A stretch of DNA of 64,000 bases from Elusimicrobiota bacterium (GTDB lineage: Bacteria; Elusimicrobiota; Elusimicrobia; FEN-1173), in assembly GCA_016715645.1 (NCBI GenBank), contig JADJZR010000002.1, forward strand, positions 62,001 through 126,000, written 5' to 3'. Both the position numbers and the translations under genes were made by a program. Below the pieces are notes generated by a model. It was not told the DNA's origin. It searched no databases and worked only from the letters and a program-made list of their open reading frames with translations. Positions 52,679 through 61,324 of this stretch are shown here, piece by piece. Each line of letters opens with the position of its first letter. The first letter of the stretch is position 1.

Positions 52679-53373
52679 TGGCGGAAACGATCCGACTTGG
52701 GGAGATCGCCATTGACGTAAGTCGGAAGGCCATTAAGCATGTCCATCTTTCCGTCTATCCGCCAAACGGCCGCGTGACCCTGGTCACCCCGAACGGGACG
52801 CGCCCGGAAGTGGCCCGGGCCTACGTGGCGTCCAAAATCGGTTGGATTCAAACTCAGCGATCTAAATTGCGGGCCCAAGCGCGAGAGACGCCCCGCCAAT
52901 TTGTTGAGCGTGAGAGTCACTTCCTGTGGGGAAGGCGATATTTGCTCTCAGTAAAGGAGCGTGATTCCAGGTCCTTTGTTCAATTAGACCATCGCACCAT
53001 AACGCTCAACGTGCGCCCTGGAGCCAATCAAGCAAAACGTGCCGAAGCCATAAATGAATGGCACAAGTCCATCCTTCATAAAGCTGTTCCTCGCCTGATT
53101 AGAAAATGGGAGCCGAAGCTTGGTGTAAAAGTAACGGGTTACTTCCTCCAGCGGATGAAAACTAAGTGGGGGGGGTGTAATCACCGTTGCGGAACAATCC
53201 GTTTAAACACGGAACTGGTAAAAAAGCCCAAAGACCTTTTGGAATATGTGATTGTGCATGAAATGGTCCACCTGATTGAGCCAACCCATAACGCCCGTTT
53301 TTTGGCGACGATTGGTCAACACCACCCCAACTGGAGGGAAGCCAGAGCAGAACTGAATGAGTTGCCACTGTGA
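52678..53373 (+). CDS. YgjP-like (DUF45) zinc metallopeptidase
   Basis: This 231-residue protein starts within the hsdR stop. It shows the DUF45 pattern: AIKHVHLSVYPPNGRVTLVTP, RMKTKWGGCN, TIRLNTELVKKP and the catalytic VIVHEMVHLIEPTHNARF (HExxH plus third His). Genes of this family are often the last gene of type I restriction operons; the role there is unknown but may be proteolytic control of the complex. Confidence 0.88.
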   Translation: MAETIRLGEIAIDVSRKAIKHVHLSVYPPNGRVTLVTPNGTRPEVARAYVASKIGWIQTQRSKLRAQARETPRQFVERESHFLWGRRYLLSVKERDSRSFVQLDHRTITLNVRPGANQAKRAEAINEWHKSILHKAVPRLIRKWEPKLGVKVTGYFLQRMKTKWGGCNHRCGTIRLNTELVKKPKDLLEYVIVHEMVHLIEPTHNARFLATIGQHHPNWREARAELNELPL

Positions 53374-53506
53374 TGACAAAGGGGTCAAGTCTTTGTTCCG
53401 CCCCCCCCGGTTGGCCCGGGGCTACCGTCAATAGGGGGTCAATAGAATTTCCGAGACTTCCCGGACGGAAAGGCTCAGTCAAAGGCACGAAAATAGAAAT
53501 ACACTC

Positions 53507-53536
53507 TATTATCGGTTTATTTACTAATCGATAATA
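53507..53536 (+). promoter_or_regulatory. Inverted repeat upstream of the Fic gene
   Basis: TATTATCG (53507-53514) and its complement CGATAATA (53529-53536) are 14 bp apart in an AT-rich stretch that ends 37 bases before the Fic start. It may be an operator bound by the winged-helix tail of the Fic protein. The rest of 53374-53506 shows no gene. Confidence 0.45.
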
Positions 53537-53573
53537 ATGTGATACGGTATTTTTATATGAATAAGGCCATCCA

Positions 53574-54731
53574 GTGACTCAACCGCTCTCCGTGCCTGGC
53601 CGTTGGATTCAGTGCCCGGAGGGGTATCGGGCCTTCCTTCCCGCCCCACTGCCACCCACCTTTCACTGGACCCCCTCATTGACCCGGGCCCTGTCGGACG
53701 CGGATCTTGTGTTGGGGCGACTGGCTGGGGAAGGGCGCCAACTTCCCAACCCCCACCTGCTCATGCGTCCTTTTATTCGGAGAGAGGCCGTTCTTTCCAG
53801 CCGCATCGAAGGGACCCAGGCCACTTTAGGTGAAATTCTCGCTTCCGAGGCCGGAGCCCTGGCCAACCGAAGCCCCCTGGATCTCCGGGAAGTCGCCAAC
53901 TATGTGGTCGCATTGGAATACGGCGCCAAGCGTCTAAAAAGTCTTCCACTTTCCCTTCGGTTGGTTTGTGAACTTCATGCAAAACTCATGAACGGCGCGG
54001 CTCCTCCCCATGTGACTCCCGGTGAATTCAGACGATCCCAAAACTGGATCGGCCCGTCTGGCTGCACGTTGTTGAATGCCTCCTACGTTCCCCCGCCGCC
54101 GGATTATCTTATGGAGTGTTTGGCGAGGTGGGAAACGTTCCTTCACGATCGCCGTTTGCCTCCCCTCATACAAATCGCTCTGGCCCACTACCAGTTTGAG
54201 GCCATCCACCCTTTCCTGGATGGAAACGGCCGTGTGGGGCGTCTCTTGATTACGTTGTTCCTCATTGAACGGCAAATATTGCCCACGCCTCTTCTCTATC
54301 TCAGCGCTTTTTTTGAAGCCACACGCCGGGAATATTACGATGGTCTATCGGCTGTCAGTGGGCGAGGCGATTGGAATGCATGGCTTCTCTATTTTTTGAG
54401 CGGTGTCGCCCGTCAGTCCGAAGACGCGCTCAGCCGGGCCGAACGAATCAATTCTTTGCTGGTGCAATGGCGATCTGTGTCCATAGCCACTTCCTCAAAG
54501 GTTCCTTCCAGAATCGTGGACCTATTGGCAGCCAACCCATTTATCACGCCCAAAAAAGCTGTTCAGCGGTTACAGGTCGCTTTCACCACTGTCCAGCGAG
54601 GGATAGATTTTTTAGTGAAAAAATCAGTTCTTCAACAAGTCGGCGCAGGAAAAAGGGATCGCGTTTATTGTGCCCAAAAGATTATGAAAATTTTAGAAGA
54701 GCCTGCCCGATTGACGCCCCTGCCTCGCTAA
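53574..54731 (+). CDS. Fic-family protein with winged-helix C-terminus
   Basis: The GTG at 53574 has AAGG seven bases upstream. The 385-residue protein carries an N-terminal inhibitory motif (SSRIEGTQA), a Fic core with HPFLDGNGRVGR (all catalytic residues present) and a C-terminal winged helix (PKKAVQRLQVAFTTVQRGID). Such Fic proteins transfer AMP to target proteins and are auto-inhibited by the SxxxE helix. Length and domain order are normal for the Fic/DUF4172-like stand-alone class. The PLD-like gene follows after 9 bases, suggesting co-expression. Confidence 0.92.
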   Translation: MTQPLSVPGRWIQCPEGYRAFLPAPLPPTFHWTPSLTRALSDADLVLGRLAGEGRQLPNPHLLMRPFIRREAVLSSRIEGTQATLGEILASEAGALANRSPLDLREVANYVVALEYGAKRLKSLPLSLRLVCELHAKLMNGAAPPHVTPGEFRRSQNWIGPSGCTLLNASYVPPPPDYLMECLARWETFLHDRRLPPLIQIALAHYQFEAIHPFLDGNGRVGRLLITLFLIERQILPTPLLYLSAFFEATRREYYDGLSAVSGRGDWNAWLLYFLSGVARQSEDALSRAERINSLLVQWRSVSIATSSKVPSRIVDLLAANPFITPKKAVQRLQVAFTTVQRGIDFLVKKSVLQQVGAGKRDRVYCAQKIMKILEEPARLTPLPR

Positions 54732-54740
54732 CAGGACCCC

Positions 54741-56192
54741 ATGACATCTCCGAAATGGAAGATTCGACAAAAAATGTTCTTCCTGACTGCTCTGTTTTGG
54801 TCGTCCAACGTCTTTGCATCCTCCGCCCAAACAGAAAACATCCCGCCCCGCGAATACTATGCCACCGTCCAACGGGAACTGGCCAAAGCCAAGAAATCCA
54901 TCACGGTGTGCATGTATCTGTTTACCTTTCGCCCGAACCAGTCCACGTCCCAGGTGTTCCACCTGGCCCAATCGCTCAAGAAAGCCCACGACGCCGGTGT
55001 TCGGGTCGAAGTGATCCTCGACCAAAACATCAACTTTGTGGAGGGGGACGAGCGGGCCTCCGATCTTTCTGAGGGGAAAAACGCCCCTGCCTATACGTTT
55101 CTAAAAGCCCAGGGTATTCCGGTCTATTACGACGATGCCTCCACCTACACGCATTCCAAAGCCGTGGTAATTGACGAAGAAACTGTCATCGCCGGGTCCA
55201 CCAACTGGAGCGAATCCGCCCTCGCGCGCAATCAGGAAATCAATTTCCTCATTCGCTCCAAGGACGTGGCTCGGGATGTTTTGGCCACTCTTCAGGCCAT
55301 CCCCCGCCAAAATCCCATGCCCAACGCTGAACTGTCAATGGTGGATCTTTCCGGGGAATTTTTGGAGGATACGTCCCTGCTGGCTCGGATGACCGCCCAA
55401 AATGACGAGCGGGCTTTCGACACCTATCTCTACCTCGTCAAACAATCCAGCCCATCCTTTTCGCTGAATGACGAAGAGCTCGCCCAATCCCTGGGTCTTC
55501 CCCAGGATGATCGCCACGCTTACCGTAAACAAATCAACAAGGTGTTGAAAAAACTTCAACGCCGTTATGGACTGATTGAAGTTCAAACCGCTTTCAGCCA
55601 AGAGGCCGAAATATTCTTAAATGTTTTGCCCAACGAACGGTCGGCCAAACTCCCGCGGGCCTATTGGATTCTGGGGTGGAACCGCCGGCTGAGTTTCGCC
55701 GGGAAAACAGTTTTCTTGATCAGCCAGTATGAATCCGAGGTTTCCACACGCCGCCCCCGTTGGTCCGCCGCCCGAAACACCATTTCCCGCCGATACGGCG
55801 TCTCGCCGGGGTTCATCAGCCAAGGCGTCACCGAACTACGACGAAAAAACCTCTTGGAGGTGGATTACGCCCGCTTCGCTTCCAACGCCGCCAAGCCAAG
55901 ACGGCCAACCATCTACACGCCCAACCCCTTATACAACCCCGCCGACCTGGACCAAAAGTTGGAGGAACTCAAATCCAAATACGGGCCTGAAAAAGTCGCC
56001 CGAGCCCAAACCGCCGCGGCCGCGGTCTACGAAGACTGCGACGTCCATGGAATTAAGGAACTCATCGACCTGGAAACCGAATTCGGGCAAGCCAAAGTGG
56101 ACGCCGCCGTAAAACTGCTGGCTCAAAAGAACCCCGACAACCCCGCCCGCACTTTAGGATATTTGATCGGAACCATCCGAAATTTGAAATAA
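54741..56192 (+). CDS. Exported phospholipase D-like protein with winged-helix segment
   Basis: The 483-residue protein has a signal peptide (MFFLTALFWSSNVFASS) and one PLD module with the HKD motif THSKAVVIDEETVIAGSTNW (His-x-Lys, then Asp and GSTNW). Bacterial single-HKD nucleases dimerise. The C-terminal half is unusual: it contains NTISRRYGVSPGFISQGVTE and LRRKNLLEVDY, which look like a winged helix, plus a helical tail. An exported protein with a DNA-binding-like domain is odd; it may handle DNA outside the cytoplasm or the signal may be an anchor. Confidence 0.8.
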   Translation: MTSPKWKIRQKMFFLTALFWSSNVFASSAQTENIPPREYYATVQRELAKAKKSITVCMYLFTFRPNQSTSQVFHLAQSLKKAHDAGVRVEVILDQNINFVEGDERASDLSEGKNAPAYTFLKAQGIPVYYDDASTYTHSKAVVIDEETVIAGSTNWSESALARNQEINFLIRSKDVARDVLATLQAIPRQNPMPNAELSMVDLSGEFLEDTSLLARMTAQNDERAFDTYLYLVKQSSPSFSLNDEELAQSLGLPQDDRHAYRKQINKVLKKLQRRYGLIEVQTAFSQEAEIFLNVLPNERSAKLPRAYWILGWNRRLSFAGKTVFLISQYESEVSTRRPRWSAARNTISRRYGVSPGFISQGVTELRRKNLLEVDYARFASNAAKPRRPTIYTPNPLYNPADLDQKLEELKSKYGPEKVARAQTAAAAVYEDCDVHGIKELIDLETEFGQAKVDAAVKLLAQKNPDNPARTLGYLIGTIRNLK

Positions 56193-56290
56193 TGGAGTGG
56201 ATAAAGATAAAAGATGGATCACGCGCGCTTCAAATGGTTTAATGAGTCGTTCTGAAAATTGGGTTCAACTTAAACTACGGAGGAATCAAA

Positions 56291-56902
56291 ATGTCGCCAA
56301 TCAAAAAGCAATTGACAATGTTTGTGTTTGCTTTGAGCTCAATCGGGTTTATAAGCGGGAACTCTTTTTCAGCGCCAGCCGAAACGCCTTCCACGCCATC
56401 AACGGTCTTTTCACAATTTGGGCTTGCCATACCGGCCGTGGGGGATATGGGAGACATCTGCGACACAGGCCTTTTTTTTGGAGCGCAGGTGATGCAACAG
56501 GTCGATCCGAACGCGAGTTATGGCGTCGGCGTCAGTTATTATTCATTCGGGAAAGCCTCCAAGGATCAAGTGGATACCGAGGTCAGTATTTTAAGCACCA
56601 TGTTAATGTCCCACCGCAACCTTGCCGCTGGAGGTAGCACCTCGCCTTTTCTGAAAACGGGATTGGGTATAGCGCGCACGCAAGTTAATATAGATGATAC
56701 AAGGGTTACTGGGCCTGCTGTGCTTCGAGGCACCAACGAAGAAGATATTAGCCCAACATTACTGATCGGCCTGGGCTTCGATATGAAAGTTTCCCAGGGC
56801 GCCATGTTGGGCATGAGCCTAGACTATCAACATTTCTTTTTCAAGGTGGGGGATGTGAATGGGGGTGGCTCGTTCAACGTTCTCGCCCATTTGCGCATGT
56901 AA
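56291..56902 (+). CDS. Outer-membrane beta-barrel protein
   Basis: The ATG at 56291 has CGGAGGA upstream. The 203-residue product has a signal peptide (MFVFALSSIGFISGNSFSA) and a series of short amphipathic strands (ASYGVGVSYYSFG, SPFLKTGLGIARTQV, SPTLLIGLGFDMKV, LGMSLDYQHFFFKV) ending FNVLAHLRM, as in small outer-membrane barrels. It precedes a CsgG-like gene by 3 bases. Confidence 0.75.
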   Translation: MSPIKKQLTMFVFALSSIGFISGNSFSAPAETPSTPSTVFSQFGLAIPAVGDMGDICDTGLFFGAQVMQQVDPNASYGVGVSYYSFGKASKDQVDTEVSILSTMLMSHRNLAAGGSTSPFLKTGLGIARTQVNIDDTRVTGPAVLRGTNEEDISPTLLIGLGFDMKVSQGAMLGMSLDYQHFFFKVGDVNGGGSFNVLAHLRM

Positions 56903-56905
56903 AAA

Positions 56906-58207
56906 ATGAGCCGGCAGAACCCGTTTCGTCTGTGCGGCATTTTCCTGTTGGGATTGTTTTTTGTTCCTTGGGGGGGGCATACCGCAACGGACCCCTTTGA
57001 AACGATGGCCGGCGAACTTTCGGCCATCGCCCAAACTGAAAAGGTGAACCGCATCGCGGTTCTTGAGTTCAGTGGGGTCAATGGCCAGGAATCGATCGCT
57101 GGGCGGGTGGCGCAAGATCGGTTCATTTATGCTTTCGTCACCCAAGGCGACGTCGTTGTCGTAGAGCGCAACCGGTTGGATACGGTAAAAAATGAATTAA
57201 CCCTGGGTATGACGGGGCTTCTGGATGAGGCCACCACCAAACGTATCGGCAAAATACTGGGGGTAGACGCTCTGGTCTATGGCAGTTTGACCGCCCGGAA
57301 AAAGTCTCTGTGGGATCTCCACGCCCGACTGGTGGCCGTGGAGACCGGAGAAATTTTAGGCGCGACCACAGGGTCCATCCCTGCCGATCTCTTGGGAGGT
57401 GACTCCACCGTTTCACCCCCGGTGGCGCTTCAAGGATGGCGAGTTCCTTCTTCTCATCCGCCACGTGTGACCACATCCAGCGGAACGGGGTCGGTCCTTT
57501 TTGAGAACACCCCTCCCCTAGGCTCGCAACCTCAGATTCGCAAGCTCACTCTTATTCAGGAAGATAAACGGTCGGTCTCTTTCGACGTGGAATATTTTGT
57601 CCCATCGGATTTTGAAGAAAAATCCCTTTGGATTTCGTTAGAACTCGACATCCCTGGCATTGGGGACAAAAAGCCGGTTTCACCGGGCAAGCACGTGACC
57701 CGGCTGGAGTGTCGCACGACCGACAACGCCCATTTTTTCTTCGCCACTCTTCGGTTGGCGGCGAGCTTGATTGAAGACAACGGCCAATCTCAACCCAAGA
57801 CGTTGGCGCAAGAATGGATCCCGCTCAAAAAAATCTGGATCAACGAATCGAACCGCAAAGAGTTCTCCGATCTCCGAGGACCCTCCTCCATGAATATCCA
57901 AGGATTGTCCCCAGCGTTCGTATCGTGGGAAAAAGAATTTGTTTTATCCGGCGATTTTGGACACCGTCCGCACCAAAACAAGAAGGTGATAGTGGGAGGG
58001 CGGGACATGTATCTCGAACTGCGTGTTCGGGAATGGGGACCGGAAACCATCACCGTGGCCGCTCCCGAAACCACCTTGGGCCCTGTGAAACCCTACCGCC
58101 TCGACCCGGACCTCCCGTATTTTATTGCGGTGACGTCCGGAAAAGACCACAGCAACCTATTCTATTTCCAATTCGATCCGATTTCCCTTAAAAAGAAAAA
58201 TCAGTGA
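56906..58207 (+). CDS. Secreted CsgG/FlgO-like protein
   Basis: The 433-residue protein starts 3 bases after the barrel gene and has a signal peptide (FRLCGIFLLGLFFVPWGGHT). Residues about 45-150 match the CsgG-type domain: NRIAVLEFSGVNGQESIAGR, VVVVERNRLDTVKNE and ILGVDALVYGSLTARK with VETGEIL. The remaining 280 residues are beta-rich and not recognised. CsgG-like proteins bind or export at the outer membrane; a role with the beta-barrel is likely. Confidence 0.75.
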   Translation: MSRQNPFRLCGIFLLGLFFVPWGGHTATDPFETMAGELSAIAQTEKVNRIAVLEFSGVNGQESIAGRVAQDRFIYAFVTQGDVVVVERNRLDTVKNELTLGMTGLLDEATTKRIGKILGVDALVYGSLTARKKSLWDLHARLVAVETGEILGATTGSIPADLLGGDSTVSPPVALQGWRVPSSHPPRVTTSSGTGSVLFENTPPLGSQPQIRKLTLIQEDKRSVSFDVEYFVPSDFEEKSLWISLELDIPGIGDKKPVSPGKHVTRLECRTTDNAHFFFATLRLAASLIEDNGQSQPKTLAQEWIPLKKIWINESNRKEFSDLRGPSSMNIQGLSPAFVSWEKEFVLSGDFGHRPHQNKKVIVGGRDMYLELRVREWGPETITVAAPETTLGPVKPYRLDPDLPYFIAVTSGKDHSNLFYFQFDPISLKKKNQ

Positions 58208-58279
58208 TTTTATGTAACAGCTCAGCGGCCGACCCGGCCAGCTTCGTGGGGCCAAGTCAAAAAATAGGAGAGTCACTTG

Positions 58280-58350
58280 TGGTCCCCCCTTTTTCAAAGG
58301 GGGGACCATTGTCCCTTGGCCTCGTTTTTCCCCCCTTTACCAAAGGGGGG
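58280..58350. repeat. Two CCCCCCTTT/AAAGGGGGG hairpins
   Basis: TGGTCCCCCCTTT pairs with AAAGGGGGGACCA (58280-58308, 13-bp stem, 3-nt loop); a second stem CCCCCCTTT/AAAGGGGGG lies at 58330-58350. They resemble dispersed extragenic palindromes and may terminate the preceding operon. No gene lies in 58208-58446. Confidence 0.6.
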
Positions 58351-58446
58351 AAGGGGGGATTTGCCGGGGCCGGGGCCTGGTCCTTTTCCTGTTTGGTTCC
58401 GGCTCGTCCGGGTTATGAATATGAAAAAAAATAATACAATTTCTCC

Positions 58447-58860
58447 ATGGAAATAAAAAAACGAATTCAATCGTTGTTTTTTGTTTTCGGCGCGTTGATG
58501 GGCTGTGGGGCCAAAAGCGACGTGTACGAGACTGTGACGGCGACCGAGGCCACGAAAATTCTGGAGGATTCCGGCACGTTTTTGCTGGACGTTCGAACCC
58601 CGGGCGAGTATCAGTCGGGTCACCTGGCGAACGCGACGCTCATTCCCGTGCAGGAGCTAGAACAGCGGCTCGCGGACCTTCCCGCGGATAAGGAGCGGAC
58701 CGTTCTTGTTTATTGTCGATCCGGCAATCGATCTGTGTCCGCGGCGAAAATCTTGGGGCGGCAGGGCTATAAAAAGATTCTGAATTTAAAAGGGGGGATC
58801 CTGGAGTGGACCCGGCGCGGCCTGCCGGTCGAGACAACACATCCAAGGAATCCGGGTTAA
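58447..58860 (+). CDS. Rhodanese-like lipoprotein
   Basis: A 137-residue protein with a signal peptide and lipobox (ALMGC), then a single rhodanese domain: FLLDVRTPGEYQSGHLANA and the active loop VYCRSGNRS. The catalytic Cys is present. It should transfer sulfur or sense redox state at the envelope. The glutathione peroxidase starts directly at its stop, so both may serve in oxidative or sulfur stress. Confidence 0.9.
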   Translation: MEIKKRIQSLFFVFGALMGCGAKSDVYETVTATEATKILEDSGTFLLDVRTPGEYQSGHLANATLIPVQELEQRLADLPADKERTVLVYCRSGNRSVSAAKILGRQGYKKILNLKGGILEWTRRGLPVETTHPRNPG

Positions 58861-59427
58861 ATGGGCCGGATGTTTCGGCACTTCGCCATTGGATTGGGGG
58901 TGATGGGGGTGACAGTCGCCGGGGGGGAAGAAATGAAATCAATTTACGATAACACGGTGAAGGACATTTCCGGGGCGCAGGTTTCGTTGGATCGGTACAA
59001 GGGGAAAGTTCTTCTCATCGTCAACGTCGCCAGCCGATGTGGCTTCACGCCCCAATACGCGGGGTTGGAGTCACTCTATCAAAAGCACAAAGATCAGGGT
59101 CTGGTTGTGCTCGGGTTTCCGGCCAACAATTTTTTGTGGCAAGAACCGGGGACGGACGACGAAATTAAAACATTTTGCACCACCACGTATAACGTGACAT
59201 TTCCGATGTTCTCAAAAATATCCGTTAAAGGGAAAGACCAACACCCCCTTTACCGATGGCTCACTTCCAAAGAATCAAATCCATCCCATTCTGGCGCGAT
59301 TTCATGGAATTTCAATAAGTTTCTCGTCGGTCGGGACGGACAGGTCATTGCTCGTTTTGGGAGCCGGCAAGAACCCTTATCGGACGAAATTCAGCAAGCC
59401 CTTGTGTCTGCTTTAACCCCCTCCTAA
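58861..59427 (+). CDS. Glutathione/thioredoxin peroxidase, exported
   Basis: The ATG follows the rhodanese TAA directly. After a signal-like N-terminus (FAIGLGVMGVTVAGG) the 188-residue protein has the GPx signatures NVASRCGFTPQY (peroxidatic Cys), the Gln of FLWQEPGTDDE and the Trp of SWNFNKFLV; a second Cys in IKTFCTTTY is likely the resolving one. It reduces peroxides, probably with thioredoxin. The FPANNF segment replaces the usual FPCNQF. Confidence 0.92.
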   Translation: MGRMFRHFAIGLGVMGVTVAGGEEMKSIYDNTVKDISGAQVSLDRYKGKVLLIVNVASRCGFTPQYAGLESLYQKHKDQGLVVLGFPANNFLWQEPGTDDEIKTFCTTTYNVTFPMFSKISVKGKDQHPLYRWLTSKESNPSHSGAISWNFNKFLVGRDGQVIARFGSRQEPLSDEIQQALVSALTPS

Positions 59428-59449
59428 CAAAAGCGTTTACCCGACGTGC

Positions 59450-59791
59450 ATGAATCGGAAGAATAAATTCCATTTCCGAGCGAACTGGCGGGAATGCATT
59501 GACGGGTCCGTCGTATGGAATTTAGGACGACACGCAAACCATTCATGCTCTCCAAACGCGCGAAGCATCAATGTCGATGGGGAAATTTGGCTCTGTTCTC
59601 TGCGGCCGATCATGAAAGGCGAAGAAATCACCTTCAACTTCAGCTATTCCTTCCGGGACAATCCAGGCCCATCCCAATGTAAAACATTTCCCTGCATTGG
59701 AATCATCAAAAAATGGTCATTTAAACTGCAAAGAATCACTTTATTCGATTTCCTTTTTATCTTGGCTACATTGTCGCGTATGTTCAAGTAG
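59450..59791 (+). CDS. SET-domain fragment (possible lysine methyltransferase remnant)
   Basis: From the ATG at 59450 a 113-residue frame shows WNLGRHANHSCSPNARSIN and IMKGEEITFNFSYSF, the pseudoknot and catalytic part of SET lysine methyltransferases, followed by a short post-SET-like Cys segment (SQCKTFPC). The N-terminal half of the SET domain (substrate and AdoMet binding GxG) is absent because only 22 bases separate it from the previous gene. It is thus either a fragment or an unusual short form. Confidence 0.5.
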   Translation: MNRKNKFHFRANWRECIDGSVVWNLGRHANHSCSPNARSINVDGEIWLCSLRPIMKGEEITFNFSYSFRDNPGPSQCKTFPCIGIIKKWSFKLQRITLFDFLFILATLSRMFK

Positions 59792-59821
59792 AAGCAATTA
59801 TTGAAATGAGAGGGTACCCAT

Positions 59822-61306
<1,485 letters not shown>

Positions 61307-61324
61307 CCATATGGCGGATACGTT

